Origin: Candidatus Zipacnadia bacterium | GTDB lineage: Bacteria > Armatimonadota > Zipacnadia > Zipacnadales > UBA5352 | Direction: 5' to 3' | Assembly: GCA_029821735.1 (NCBI GenBank) | Contig: JALGSU010000005.1 | Span: 1-64,000 of the forward strand | DNA length: 64,000 nucleotides | Part shown: piece by piece, positions 15,332-24,813 of the stretch | How the letters are laid out: every line of letters begins with the position of its first letter | How positions within the stretch are numbered: the stretch's first letter is position 1 | The notes under the pieces: model-generated | What the model was told of the DNA's origin: nothing | The model's input: the letters and a program-made list of their open reading frames with translations, nothing else | Databases searched by the model: none | Translations under genes and position numbers: made by a program

Positions 15332-18205
15332 TCAGCGGGCGACGGGGCGGATCTGCAGCGCAAGGTCGGCAGCCAGCGGGTCGATGTCGATGCGCAGGAC
15401 ACCGCCGGTGGCGTCGATGGTCTCCTCACCGGTGACCGTGCCCCGCCATGTCTCCCAGCGCTGGACCAGGTAGGGCCCCGGCGTGACGTCAGGGACGATC
15501 GCGGTGAAGGCCGGGATAGCAGGGATGGCCTCTTCCCCATAGTGGCTACGCCAGATGCTCGCGCGATTCTGGAGCCAGAGCACGGTGACTTCCTCTGAGC
15601 GCATGCCGTAGGCGTAGACGTCGGGGGCATTGAGCGTGCGGCAGCCGGTGAAGGTGTAATGAGGCACGCGGATCCAGTCTCTGCCATTGTTCTCGACTCG
15701 GATGCGGTGCTCGCCGGCTGGCACGTCGACCGCGATGTCTTCGTTGTAGACCGTCTCCCACAGGTTCCACTGCTCGCGCCACAGGCTGCTTTTGCCGAGG
15801 CCCTCGCCAGTGGGAAATTCGCGCCGCAACACCTGCTGGCCATCGACGGCGATGGTGAGGTCGCCACTGTTGGAGACACGCTCGACGCGGAGGATGAAGC
15901 GCCCAGGCTCGGGGTAGTTGACGATGAAGACGGGCGGGTTCTTGAGTTCCTTATGGCCGATGCCCTGGAGCAACTGCTGCGGCTGGAGGTCGCCCTCGAT
16001 ACTGCCGTCGGGCAGGAGGGTGAACTCGCTATCGGCGGGCTTGCCCCAGCGGTGAAAGGTGTGAAGGACGAGATCGGCAGCGGGCGGGGCGGCTGCCGGG
16101 TCCTGATAGGCGACCGCCACTTCGTCGAGCGGCTGCCAGCGCGCGGTGCCCAGCGGCAGGTCGCGGGTGAAGCTGGCGATGGCGGTGAAGTGGAAGTACA
16201 GGTCCTTCGGGTCGATGTAGTTCTCGTGCCACCAGGGCATGGGCGCTCCGGCGCACATGTTGGTGATGCCCGCCCAGAGCGTGTTGTGGATGTTCCAGCC
16301 CTCGGGGTCGTCCACGGCACCGCTGGAACTGATGCCGAACTCGGCGAAGAGGTGGGGCTTGTCCCATCGCTCCCACTGCTCGCGGCAGAAGCCCTCAGTG
16401 ACTCGCGCGAGCCCCATGTCAGCGTTCGCGTAGTTGTGGGTCTGGACGATATCGATCGCCGGTAACTCCCAGAAGCGCCCGTCGCCTACTCCACCCCAGA
16501 AGCTGGTGGTGATGAGATGGTTCCACGGGTCAATGGCGCGCAGATAATCGGACATCTCAGCGTGCCACGCCAGTTGGTCATCGGCGGACGCGCCCGCCCA
16601 GCCCTGGATCTCATTGCCGAACTCCCAGCAGAGCACGTGCGGCGAGTAGCCCCAGCGGGCCACGGTGTAGCGCAGGCGCTTGCGATACTGCTCGCGAGCG
16701 CTCGGGTCAGTGAACCAGTCGTTCGGAGTGGCGCAGGGGCCGCCTCGGGCGGCGTTGTAGGGGTTGGCTTCCCAGCCCTTGAGGCGGAAATCCTGGTGGG
16801 TGTCCATGCACATCATGTAGTACATGCCCAGGTCGCGAGCCTGCTCGAGGATGGAGTCGATGCGCCAAGCGGATGGTTGGCGATACCAGCCGAGCTCGGC
16901 TTCCCACTCGATGCCGAAGCCATAGGAGCACATCCACCAGCGATTGTAGTTCTCGCCCGCGGCCGCGAATTTCGCCATGCCCTGCGGGCCGAGCTGGCCA
17001 CGGGTGTGGTAGATGGGCAGGTTGTGGCCGATGGGGAAATAGCCCGCGCCATCGTCGAAGGCGAAGTAGTGCGGATCGACGGGGCTCACACGCACGAACC
17101 CGTGGCCGTCGCGGGCGGTCGCTGTCAGTGCGGGGGCGTCAGCGGCGACCTCACCGGTGCGGTCGCGCGCCAGCAGGCGGCAGCGCCATGGGCCGACTTC
17201 ATCGGGTGAGAAGCGCACGCACCAGCGGCCCGTGTTCATTGGCCGGACGACTTCATCGCCATCGACCACCTCGCCCTGCATGTCGACCATGAAGAAGCCG
17301 GGCACGGCCAGCGTGCGACCGGATGGCGCAGTGAATTCGGCGTCGAGGGCGACGTCGTCGGGGTCGAAGGGATTGGTCCACGCCGCGGACAAGTCGACGG
17401 TCAACTCGGCGTGCTGACCAATCGGGATTGAGGACTGATCCCAAGTGGCGCCGGCTATCCCGAGCGGGCCCTTGCCGGGGAGTATCTGGCCGGGGAGCGG
17501 GCTCGGGATGGTGGAGAAGTCCATGCGCCAGCTCGCGTCCTGCCACTGCCCCGCCGCGAAGTTGTCGGGCGTGAGCCGCATGCGGTGACCGTACGAGTTG
17601 GCCTCCGGGCGGAACTCCACCGGAGCGACGCCGACTGGCGAGAACCGGGCGGCATAGGTGTCATCCAGCGCGACGCCGAGTGCATCGCCAGCGCCACCAG
17701 CGCCGACGCTCATCGTGGCATTAACGTTCGGGGCCAGATAGACGGTCTCGGTGCCGCCGAACTGATCGCGCGAGGCCTGCACCAGCAGGATGACGCCGCG
17801 CCTGAGCCAGAGGTCGCCGGTCTTGCGCACGCGGAAGTCGGCGGCGAGGCCAGTGTCAGTCGGCGTCATGCGCAAGGTGAACTCGATGGGCGCGGCACCG
17901 TCGGCCTTGACGAAGCTGCCTGACAGCTCAAGAGCGCCGTCCTCAGTGAGCACGGGGCCTTCGACCTCGGGCGCCAGAGAGAGGTGCTCATAGACCCACT
18001 CGCCATGCCACAGGACGATCTCCCAGGTGAGGGTGCGGCCGCCCTCAACGGAGGCCTGCCAGCGGCCGGGAGGAGTGTAGCGGACGGTGCCGGAGGCGGC
18101 GGTGAGCAGGAAGTCATCGCCGTCAGGCACGAAGCCCTGCGCAGCGGCGGGGATCGCGGAGGCGATGAGCATGATCGTGAGCCCGGCGAGCAAGGCGCGA
18201 GGCAT
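15332..18205 (-). CDS. secreted DUF5060/GH5-like glycoside hydrolase
   Basis: The 957-aa protein has a signal peptide (MPRALLAGLTIMLIASA, cleavage near AAAQ). An N-terminal beta-sandwich spans about residues 20-265. A DUF5060 domain follows (DPDDVALDAEFTAPSG to VGPWRCRLLARD). Then comes a (beta/alpha)8 barrel of the GH5/DUF4038 type, with HNLPIYHTRG, the probable acid/base in CWEFGNEI and the nucleophile-type Glu in LFAEFG. The last ~250 residues are beta-rich, with a WQPLDE-type and a jelly-roll-like segment. Family knowledge suggests hydrolysis of a beta-linked glycan, but the exact substrate cannot be read from sequence. AGGAGG seven bases upstream fixes ATG 18205. Confidence 0.82.
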   Translation of the reverse strand: MPRALLAGLTIMLIASAIPAAAQGFVPDGDDFLLTAASGTVRYTPPGRWQASVEGGRTLTWEIVLWHGEWVYEHLSLAPEVEGPVLTEDGALELSGSFVKADGAAPIEFTLRMTPTDTGLAADFRVRKTGDLWLRRGVILLVQASRDQFGGTETVYLAPNVNATMSVGAGGAGDALGVALDDTYAARFSPVGVAPVEFRPEANSYGHRMRLTPDNFAAGQWQDASWRMDFSTIPSPLPGQILPGKGPLGIAGATWDQSSIPIGQHAELTVDLSAAWTNPFDPDDVALDAEFTAPSGRTLAVPGFFMVDMQGEVVDGDEVVRPMNTGRWCVRFSPDEVGPWRCRLLARDRTGEVAADAPALTATARDGHGFVRVSPVDPHYFAFDDGAGYFPIGHNLPIYHTRGQLGPQGMAKFAAAGENYNRWWMCSYGFGIEWEAELGWYRQPSAWRIDSILEQARDLGMYYMMCMDTHQDFRLKGWEANPYNAARGGPCATPNDWFTDPSAREQYRKRLRYTVARWGYSPHVLCWEFGNEIQGWAGASADDQLAWHAEMSDYLRAIDPWNHLITTSFWGGVGDGRFWELPAIDIVQTHNYANADMGLARVTEGFCREQWERWDKPHLFAEFGISSSGAVDDPEGWNIHNTLWAGITNMCAGAPMPWWHENYIDPKDLYFHFTAIASFTRDLPLGTARWQPLDEVAVAYQDPAAAPPAADLVLHTFHRWGKPADSEFTLLPDGSIEGDLQPQQLLQGIGHKELKNPPVFIVNYPEPGRFILRVERVSNSGDLTIAVDGQQVLRREFPTGEGLGKSSLWREQWNLWETVYNEDIAVDVPAGEHRIRVENNGRDWIRVPHYTFTGCRTLNAPDVYAYGMRSEEVTVLWLQNRASIWRSHYGEEAIPAIPAFTAIVPDVTPGPYLVQRWETWRGTVTGEETIDATGGVLRIDIDPLAADLALQIRPVAR

Positions 18206-18388
18206 GGGCGTCCTCCTGTGTTGGAACGTGGGCATGCGGCGGAGTGTCAAATATGCTGTTCGCCGCCTCATGAGTGCAGTCCTCGCGATTTCGGGTCGGA
18301 GGAAAGCGCGATGTGGCGGGGAATTGTACGGACCCGGAACCGCGACGTGCGGGGCTTACGCCGGGAGCAGTGATGGAGGCGATGTGAT

Positions 18389-19594
18389 GTGAGAGCACGC
18401 ACGATCGCGATCATCTGCGCGGCAGCCATGGTGTCGGCGTGCATGGCCGGCGAGGTGGCCGAAGAGGATGTAGTGCTGAAGATCCAGGTCGAGCATCTGG
18501 GCGTGGTGCGGGGCGTGAGTCCGGTGGTGCAAGAGGCAATCACCGCCATGGCGTTTTCGCCCGAGGGGATGGCCGCCGGGGCGGTCAAGCTGGAGCCCGG
18601 GGACTACACGTTGCTGGTGGAATGCTACGCGCCAGCTGGCGATCAGGATGGGTTCTTCGTGGAGATCGCGGGCCAGCGTACGCGGCGGACCGCACCGATC
18701 GGCAACTGGGGGACGCTGGCATACCCGTTTACGGTCAAGGAAGCGCGGGACATTGGCATCACTGTAATCGGGCAGGAGCCGGGGATGACCGTGGACGCGG
18801 TGGCGGTGGTCAAGGGGACCCATAAGGACAACGATCCGCGGCTGGCGGACGTGCCGGGCGACATGAAGGCGGGCATGGAGATATCGCTGGCGGACATCCC
18901 GAGGCTGAGCATGGGGTGCTCTCTGGCCGAGATGCCCGATGCGCCGTTCGAGCGGGATGACAACACGGTCTACCTGGAGCATTTTGAGGAGCCGTGCGCG
19001 GGCGCGAGCGGCGAGTACACCTGGAATGAGGGCAAGTGGGGCAAGGCCCTTTACGTCGACGTGCCCGACGGTCGCTTCGTGATTGACGCGACGTCTCTGG
19101 AGCTAGGCGATCAGGGGACGATCGAGTGGTGGGTGAAGCCGCGTCCGGCGCAGGAGCTGTGGTATGACCAGGGGTGGCACTACCTGCTGCACTGCCACGC
19201 GCGGACAGAAGACGGGCTGCAGCTCGACCTGAGCCGCCATCCGAGGACGAACCTGCGGATGATCGCCTCATCGAGCGAGGACCCCTACTACGTGAACACC
19301 GAGCCGGGCACTCGCGAGTGGGTGGACCTGTCGACGCGCGAACTCGATCTAAACGAATGGCATCACATTCTGGTGTCATGGGATATGACGGGCGAGCGAG
19401 AACACATCTGGATGATGGTGGACGGGCGCGGTAAGGAACACTTCTTCCCCAAGGCGCATGAGGCGACGGGCTTTTCGACGATCACTCTGGGCAACACGCC
19501 GCCTGAGTGGGACGTGCCCTTCCTGTTCATGGACGGGGGCATCGACGAAGTGCGTATCCAGAACGTGTCGGTCGTTGACAGGCTGGCGCAGTAA
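18389..19594 (+). CDS. lipoprotein-like LamG/concanavalin A-like domain protein
   Basis: The 401-aa product starts at GTG 18389 (GGAGG nine bases upstream). It has a short signal peptide ending in a lipobox-like VSAC, so it is probably lipid-anchored. Residues ~25-150 form a beta domain of unknown family. Residues ~185-395 are a LamG/laminin_G_3-type jelly roll: GTIEWWVKPR, WHYLLHCH, NEWHHILVSWD, GGIDEVRI. Such domains bind carbohydrate or protein rather than cleave it. It starts an apparent operon with the pectate lyase-like gene (27-bp gap) and may help capture plant polysaccharide, which is inference. Confidence 0.75.
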   Translation: MRARTIAIICAAAMVSACMAGEVAEEDVVLKIQVEHLGVVRGVSPVVQEAITAMAFSPEGMAAGAVKLEPGDYTLLVECYAPAGDQDGFFVEIAGQRTRRTAPIGNWGTLAYPFTVKEARDIGITVIGQEPGMTVDAVAVVKGTHKDNDPRLADVPGDMKAGMEISLADIPRLSMGCSLAEMPDAPFERDDNTVYLEHFEEPCAGASGEYTWNEGKWGKALYVDVPDGRFVIDATSLELGDQGTIEWWVKPRPAQELWYDQGWHYLLHCHARTEDGLQLDLSRHPRTNLRMIASSSEDPYYVNTEPGTREWVDLSTRELDLNEWHHILVSWDMTGEREHIWMMVDGRGKEHFFPKAHEATGFSTITLGNTPPEWDVPFLFMDGGIDEVRIQNVSVVDRLAQ

Positions 19595-19621
19595 GAGCCC
19601 ATAGACGCCGGGAGGCGCATC

Positions 19622-21028
19622 ATGATGAGAAGACTGGTTGTCACACTGGCCGCGATGGCCATAGCAACGGGCGGGGCGTGGGCGTTGGATGACGCGCTGG
19701 TGACAGAGGCCAACGCCGCGCTGGCGAAGTGCACCACCTATCTGGTCGACGAGGTGGCCTACAACGGCGGGTACGCGGGAACGTATCTCGAGGACCTGAG
19801 TGACCAGTGGGGCGAGGGACATATTCTGCGCCACATGAACTGGGTGCAGCCACCGGGGAGTCCGTCCACAGGGCAGGCGTTCATGGCCGCATGGCGAGCG
19901 ACCGGCGATGACCTGTATCTGGACGCGGCGGTGCAGTGTGCACACGCAACGGCGTGGGCGCAGTTGGCGTCGGGCGGGTGGACGTATAACACGGATTTTT
20001 CGCCCGAGGGCGAGCAGCGGAACTGCTACCGACACAACCGCGACAGCGATGATCCAAAACTGACGGCTGGCCGGAACACGTCGACCTTCGACGACAACGT
20101 TTCGCAGGCGTGCATCCGGCTGCTGATGGCGGTGGACGAGGCACTGGAGGGCGAGGACGCGGAGGTCCACGATGCCGCGATGGCGGGGATGGACTGGGTA
20201 CTTGAGGCGCAGTACGAGCACGGGGGCTTCCCGCAACGCTACCCGCTGGCGGCGTATGGCTACGGGAACCACTCGACCTTCAATGACGGGAACATCTACC
20301 ACGTCATGTATCTGCTGATGGCCGCGTGGGAGCAGTATGAGGACGAGCGGTATAAGGATGCGCTGCTGAAGCTGGGCGACTTCCTCATCAACTCGCAACT
20401 GCCCGAGCCTCAGCCGATCTGGGCCCAGCAGTATGACAGCGAGATGCGCCCGGCGTGGGCGCGGAACTTCGAGCCGGCGTCGGTGACCGGTGGCGAGAGC
20501 AACGGCGTGATGCGGGCGCTGACGGAGATGGCGGTTTTCACGGGTGACATCAAGTATCTCGAGCCGCTGCCACGGGCGCTGGCGTGGTACAAGCGATCGC
20601 AGTTGGAGAACGGTCGCTGGGCGCGGTTCTATGAGTTGAAGACGAACCGGCCGCTGTATTTCACAAGCGACGGTCGCAAGACGTATCGGCTGACCTACGA
20701 CGATGGAGACATGCCGGATCACTACTCGTTCAACCATTCCAGCTACCCGAGCAAGGTTGAGGAGATCCTCAACGCCATCAACGAGATGGGCATGGAGGCG
20801 TACCAAGAGGCGCGAGCGGGGCGTGAGCTGACGGCCGAGGAGAAGATCGCCAAAGCCGAGGGGATGGAGCAAGCCGTGCGTGATCTCCTCGCCGCGCAGA
20901 CAGAGAAGGGCGTGTGGGTCGGGGGCAGCTCCTATGCGCCGAAGGGTGCAAGTGCCATCGTCATGGGCACGGTGCAGCGCAATATGAGGACGCTGGCGCA
21001 GTATGTGGGCTACGCAAACGACCGCTGA
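19622..21028 (+). CDS. secreted pectate lyase, PL10-like
   Basis: The 468-aa protein has a signal peptide (MMRRLVVTLAAMAIATGGAWA). The body is an alpha/alpha-toroid pectate lyase of the PL10/Pec_lyase type. Recognisable blocks are STFDDNVSQ, YEHGGFPQRYP, STFNDGNIYHVMY, PAWARNFEPAS and GRWARFYELKTNRP, in the order expected. These enzymes cleave polygalacturonate by beta-elimination with Ca2+. GGGAGG about seven bases upstream supports the start. It follows the LamG-like lipoprotein and precedes an MDR oxidoreductase by 17 bases, consistent with a pectin-use operon. Activity is inferred from family blocks; the catalytic Arg/Asp were not individually verified. Confidence 0.82.
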   Translation: MMRRLVVTLAAMAIATGGAWALDDALVTEANAALAKCTTYLVDEVAYNGGYAGTYLEDLSDQWGEGHILRHMNWVQPPGSPSTGQAFMAAWRATGDDLYLDAAVQCAHATAWAQLASGGWTYNTDFSPEGEQRNCYRHNRDSDDPKLTAGRNTSTFDDNVSQACIRLLMAVDEALEGEDAEVHDAAMAGMDWVLEAQYEHGGFPQRYPLAAYGYGNHSTFNDGNIYHVMYLLMAAWEQYEDERYKDALLKLGDFLINSQLPEPQPIWAQQYDSEMRPAWARNFEPASVTGGESNGVMRALTEMAVFTGDIKYLEPLPRALAWYKRSQLENGRWARFYELKTNRPLYFTSDGRKTYRLTYDDGDMPDHYSFNHSSYPSKVEEILNAINEMGMEAYQEARAGRELTAEEKIAKAEGMEQAVRDLLAAQTEKGVWVGGSSYAPKGASAIVMGTVQRNMRTLAQYVGYANDR

Positions 21029-21045
21029 CGACCGGGGGGAGACAG

Positions 21046-22116
21046 ATGGCGCAGACGCACCGCGCGTTGTATGTTGACGGGTCAGGTCGGGGTCTGATAC
21101 AGGATCGGCCGACGCCAGAGGTGCGTCCGGGCTACGTGCTGGTGCGCAACCGGGCGTCGATGTTCAGCCAGGGCACGCAGATGACGCACGTCATCAATGA
21201 CCGCAAGAGCCCAAGGCCGGATGCGGCCCCGCAGATCAAGGGGTATCAATCAGCGGGCGAGATCGTGGCGCTGGGCGAGGGGGTCACGACGCGGGAGATT
21301 GGGCAGCGGGTGGCGTGCATGTCGGGCGTGGAGCAGTATGAGGGGGTCGGGGCCTACCATGCTGATTACGTGGTGGTGGGAGTGAACCTGACCTCCCCCA
21401 TTCCGGACGGGGTAAGCTACGAACACGCGGCGTCTTCGCACCTGGCGGCGACGGCGATGAATGCGATCCGGCGGTCGGAGCTGCAGCTATGCGAAGAGGT
21501 GCTGGTGGTCGGGCTGGGCGTGGTCGGGCAGTTCTGCGTGCGACTGGCTGCGCTGGCGGGGACGCGGGTGACGGGGTGGGACCTTTACGGGCCTCGGCGC
21601 AGCGCGGCGACCGCCGGCGGGGCGCGGCTGGCGCTCGACCCGCGGAGTACCGACCCTATCGCGCCCACTCGTGATGCCACTCGCGGGCGCGGCCTGGACT
21701 GCGCGATCATCGCATATGGCGGCGATGACAGCGAGACGTTCCAGCAGATTGTGGACTGCATGAAGGTGAGCCCGGACACGCACCAGATGGGGCGGATCGT
21801 GATCGTGGGGGGCTTCGCCTTCCACCACCGTTGGGCGGCATCGCTGGGCAACCTGGACGTGCGGAGCGCGGCGCGGACGGGCCCGGGGTTCCTGGATCCG
21901 GCCTATGAAGCAGGGGCGGACTACCCGGCGGTCTTCGTGCAGTGGACTACGCAGCGCAATCTGGAGGAGTGCATGCGCCTGATGGCCGAGGGGCGGCTCG
22001 CTGTCGAGCGCATCATCACCCACCGCTTCCCCATGGGGCGCGCGCCAGAGGCCGTTGACCTGATCGCCGAACACTCGGACCAATGCGTCGGGGTCGTCAT
22101 CACCCACGAGGATTAG
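21046..22116 (+). CDS. MDR-family (zinc-less) dehydrogenase
   Basis: The 356-aa medium-chain dehydrogenase/reductase has a GroES-like N-terminal half and a Rossmann half with VVGLGVVGQF. The usual catalytic-zinc Cys near residue 40 is replaced by a SMFSQGTQ segment, as in the zinc-less or BchC-like 'SxxSxGTE' subgroup, so a different reaction from alcohol dehydrogenase is likely. NAD(P) use is expected, but the substrate is unknown, possibly a sugar intermediate. ATG 21046 has a GGGGGGA Shine-Dalgarno. It stands 17 bases after the pectate lyase gene and ends 17 bases before the DUF6785 gene, so the three are probably one transcript. Confidence 0.8.
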   Translation: MAQTHRALYVDGSGRGLIQDRPTPEVRPGYVLVRNRASMFSQGTQMTHVINDRKSPRPDAAPQIKGYQSAGEIVALGEGVTTREIGQRVACMSGVEQYEGVGAYHADYVVVGVNLTSPIPDGVSYEHAASSHLAATAMNAIRRSELQLCEEVLVVGLGVVGQFCVRLAALAGTRVTGWDLYGPRRSAATAGGARLALDPRSTDPIAPTRDATRGRGLDCAIIAYGGDDSETFQQIVDCMKVSPDTHQMGRIVIVGGFAFHHRWAASLGNLDVRSAARTGPGFLDPAYEAGADYPAVFVQWTTQRNLEECMRLMAEGRLAVERIITHRFPMGRAPEAVDLIAEHSDQCVGVVITHED

Positions 22117-22133
22117 ACCGCGCGCCTCCCATT

Positions 22134-24326
22134 ATGGATGAGCTGAAGCCGCGCGCCGAACAGCCGCAATCGGAGCCTGCCGGTGCGCGTGTGTACGGCA
22201 TCAGCCGGCGCGCAGTGGTGGTCGGTGTGGTGCTGACCATCGGCGCGGCAGTATGGGTGGCGCAGGTCGAGATGATCCTGCACACCGCCGAGATCTCCGA
22301 GTCGGTACCCCTGATCGCTTCGCTGGCCGGGCTGATCGTGCTGGTGACTTACAACCGGATCGCCCAGACGCTGGACGCAATGGCCCGGCGCAACCGTCTG
22401 GTGGCGGGGCTGACGCTGGTGGCGGTGGGCGGCCTGGTGTGGCTGGCGCATCTGAGCACCGGGGGCGGCCTGCGCACGTTCCTCGCGATCGTGGCGGTGG
22501 GCAAGGGCGCCTACGGGTTGATGGTAATCGCCAGTGGGCAGGCGGCGGGCTGGCTGCGGACGTGGCAACTGACCCGGCGCGAGATAGTCATGGTGTACTG
22601 CTTCCTCACCCTCGCCGCGCTGATGATGTCGGCGAAGGTCTCCGGCTACATCATCCCCGAGATGACGATCTACACCTACTTCGACTTCCAGAACCCGACC
22701 TTCGAGGAGGCGGGCGCGGGCGTTCCCTCGTGGCTGATGATCAAGGACCACGAGGTGGCGCGCACGCTGTACGAGGGAAGCGACCTGGCCCGCCCGGCTG
22801 ATCCGTCAGGCAACGCGGGGGCGATGGCGCGCGGGCTGGAAGGCCTGTGGTGGCCGCTGATGCAGGTGCCATGGGGGGCGTGGCTGGTGCCGCTGGCGGT
22901 GTGGGTGAGCATGATGACGCTGGTGTTCGCGACGGGGATGTGCCTGATGGGGCTGATGAAGCGCTACTGGGTCGAGAAGGAGCGCCTGAGCTTCCCGCTG
23001 GTGATGATTCCGCTGGAGCTGTCGGCGGCAGGAGTGCCCGGGGCCGCGGCCGGCCTGCTGCACAATTGGAGCTTCTGGGTGGGCTTCCTGCTGTCGGGGA
23101 TGTTCAGCTTCTACGTGGTCATGCACGCGATCAATCCGAGCCTGCCGGTCTTCCGCCCCTACTACTCGCTGGCCCCGCTCTTTCGGGAACACCCGTGGAA
23201 CGCTGTGCAGAACGCGTCGATCCAGATCCGCCCGGAGATCGCGGGCATGAGTTACTTCATGAACTCGGACGTCACCTTCACTATCTGGCTCAGCACCTTC
23301 GCGAGCGACGCGCTGGCGGTGCTGACACGGACGGCGGGGTACGAGACCCGCTCATTCCCGCGACCGTTCGACCAGGGCGTGGGGGCGTACGTGATGCTGG
23401 CGGTGGTGCTGCTGTGGTCGGCGCGAGGCTGGCTGGGGACGGGGCTTCGGGCTGCGCTGAGCGGCTCGTCGGAGGCAGAGGCGCGGCGACAGGCGGCGCT
23501 GTGGCTGGGGCTGCTGGCAAGCTTCGGGAGCCTGGTGGCGCTGATGGTGGTGGCGGGGATGAAGCTGACGTCAGCGCTGTATCTGTTCGGCATCATCACG
23601 CTCTTCTTCTTCGTGTATGGTCGGGCGCGCGCGGAGACCGGCGTGCCCCACCCGAGCGCCTACCCCATGGGCGGGCACATGCACGTTCTGGAGTATCTGG
23701 GAGGGCCGAAGTCGTGGGCGGGGGGCGCCACGCCGGCGCTGCTGGGCAGCATGTTCGTTCTGGGCCGGGGCTACACCGTGACCGGGGCCGGAGCGCAGAT
23801 CGAGAACCTGAAGATCGCCGATGAGCAGCAGATCCGTCCGAGCGCGATGACTTGGATGACGCTCATCGCGCCAGCGGCCGGGCTGGTGATCGCGCTGGTC
23901 ATGCGTCTGGCGGTGAGCTACCACTACGGCCTGAACTTCCTCGAAGGGGGAGCGGTGTCGGGTGGGTATGCGGTCGTCCAGATGCAGAACAGCGCGCGTG
24001 ACGTGATCGATGAGGCCAACATGGGTGTGGGGCGCGCGGTTGCGCCCGCCAACTGCGCTGCGTACGGTGCGGTCGTGACGCTCGCGCTGGTGTTGCTGCG
24101 ACGCGCGTTCCTGCGCTTCCCGCTGCACCCGCTGGGGTATGGGCTGGCGATGATTCGCCTGCGCTCATATTGGGCGCCGATACTGTTCACGTGGCTGGTG
24201 AAGACCATCCTCCTGAAGCTCGGCGGCGCGCGCGCATACCGGCAGGCGGCGCCATTCTTCCTGGGGCTGGCGATCGGGCATTACTTCTTCGCGGGGATCG
24301 CGCTGGGCTGCCTGGCCTTCGACTGA
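22134..24326 (+). CDS. DUF6785 family polytopic membrane protein
   Basis: The 730-aa integral membrane protein has about 12-14 hydrophobic segments, beginning near residues 28-50. A conserved block KERLSFPLVMIPLEL lies around residue 285. I recognise the DUF6785/DUF6784 family. Its arrangement resembles oligopeptide transporter (OPT)-like carriers, so it may be a solute transporter, but no substrate is proven. It follows the pectate lyase and MDR genes in one apparent operon, which makes uptake of a pectin-derived product a reasonable guess. Start ATG 22134 (MDELKPRAEQ) begins the soluble N-terminus. A bidirectional terminator follows. Confidence 0.75.
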   Translation: MDELKPRAEQPQSEPAGARVYGISRRAVVVGVVLTIGAAVWVAQVEMILHTAEISESVPLIASLAGLIVLVTYNRIAQTLDAMARRNRLVAGLTLVAVGGLVWLAHLSTGGGLRTFLAIVAVGKGAYGLMVIASGQAAGWLRTWQLTRREIVMVYCFLTLAALMMSAKVSGYIIPEMTIYTYFDFQNPTFEEAGAGVPSWLMIKDHEVARTLYEGSDLARPADPSGNAGAMARGLEGLWWPLMQVPWGAWLVPLAVWVSMMTLVFATGMCLMGLMKRYWVEKERLSFPLVMIPLELSAAGVPGAAAGLLHNWSFWVGFLLSGMFSFYVVMHAINPSLPVFRPYYSLAPLFREHPWNAVQNASIQIRPEIAGMSYFMNSDVTFTIWLSTFASDALAVLTRTAGYETRSFPRPFDQGVGAYVMLAVVLLWSARGWLGTGLRAALSGSSEAEARRQAALWLGLLASFGSLVALMVVAGMKLTSALYLFGIITLFFFVYGRARAETGVPHPSAYPMGGHMHVLEYLGGPKSWAGGATPALLGSMFVLGRGYTVTGAGAQIENLKIADEQQIRPSAMTWMTLIAPAAGLVIALVMRLAVSYHYGLNFLEGGAVSGGYAVVQMQNSARDVIDEANMGVGRAVAPANCAAYGAVVTLALVLLRRAFLRFPLHPLGYGLAMIRLRSYWAPILFTWLVKTILLKLGGARAYRQAAPFFLGLAIGHYFFAGIALGCLAFD

Positions 24327-24344
24327 GGGCCCCCGTACGCAAAA

Positions 24345-24371
24345 CGAGCCACGGCGGTCGGCCGTGGCTCG
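24345..24371. terminator. bidirectional hairpin terminator
   Basis: A perfect 11-bp stem pairs CGAGCCACGGC (24345-24355) with GCCGTGGCTCG (24361-24371). An outer helix of GCAAA against TTTGC flanks it, giving A/T-rich ends on both strands. It lies between the convergent DUF6785 and TPR genes, 18 bases after the first stop. Confidence 0.75.
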
Positions 24372-24391
24372 CGTGTTTGCGGATGCGCCCG

Positions 24392-24775
24392 TCAGATGTC
24401 TTCTTCGTCTCCCTTGGTCAACGCCAAGTGGAGCTTGTGCAGTTCGGAGCGCGCGTGCTCGTAGTCGGCCTCGATCGTGAGCGCGGTATACTGGGCGCGC
24501 TCGGCCTCCTTGAGGCGGCCAAGCTTGCGCAACGCGGTCCCGTGGTTGCACCAGTCACGCGCAGTGCCCCGTAACTGCGTGACGCGCTCGGAAGCCGCGA
24601 GTGCAGCCCCCCAGTCCTCCATGCCGAAGTACCCGGCGGCCATGGTGGCCCATGCGGACGCGTCGTCAGGATTGTCAGCCACCCACGGCTCGAGAAGCTC
24701 CACCGCCAGACGGCGCTGGTCCCGCCGAATCATCTCTTTGGCATCAGCAACGGGACTGTCACCGTCTGAGATCAT
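24392..24775 (-). CDS. small TPR protein
   Basis: The 127-aa soluble protein is mostly helical and has at least two tetratricopeptide repeats (LLEPWVADNPDDASAW; WCNHGTALRKLGRLKEAE). The N-terminus is short and acidic, and no signal peptide is present. TPR proteins mediate protein contacts, but no partner is indicated. GAGGTGGA upstream of ATG 24775 supports the start. It follows the aspartokinase-like gene by 38 bases on the same strand, so the two may be co-transcribed. Confidence 0.7.
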   Translation of the reverse strand: MISDGDSPVADAKEMIRRDQRRLAVELLEPWVADNPDDASAWATMAAGYFGMEDWGAALAASERVTQLRGTARDWCNHGTALRKLGRLKEAERAQYTALTIEADYEHARSELHKLHLALTKGDEEDI

Positions 24776-24813
24776 GGGCGTCTGTCCACCTCACTTGGCG
24801 GCGCGCTGCCCGG

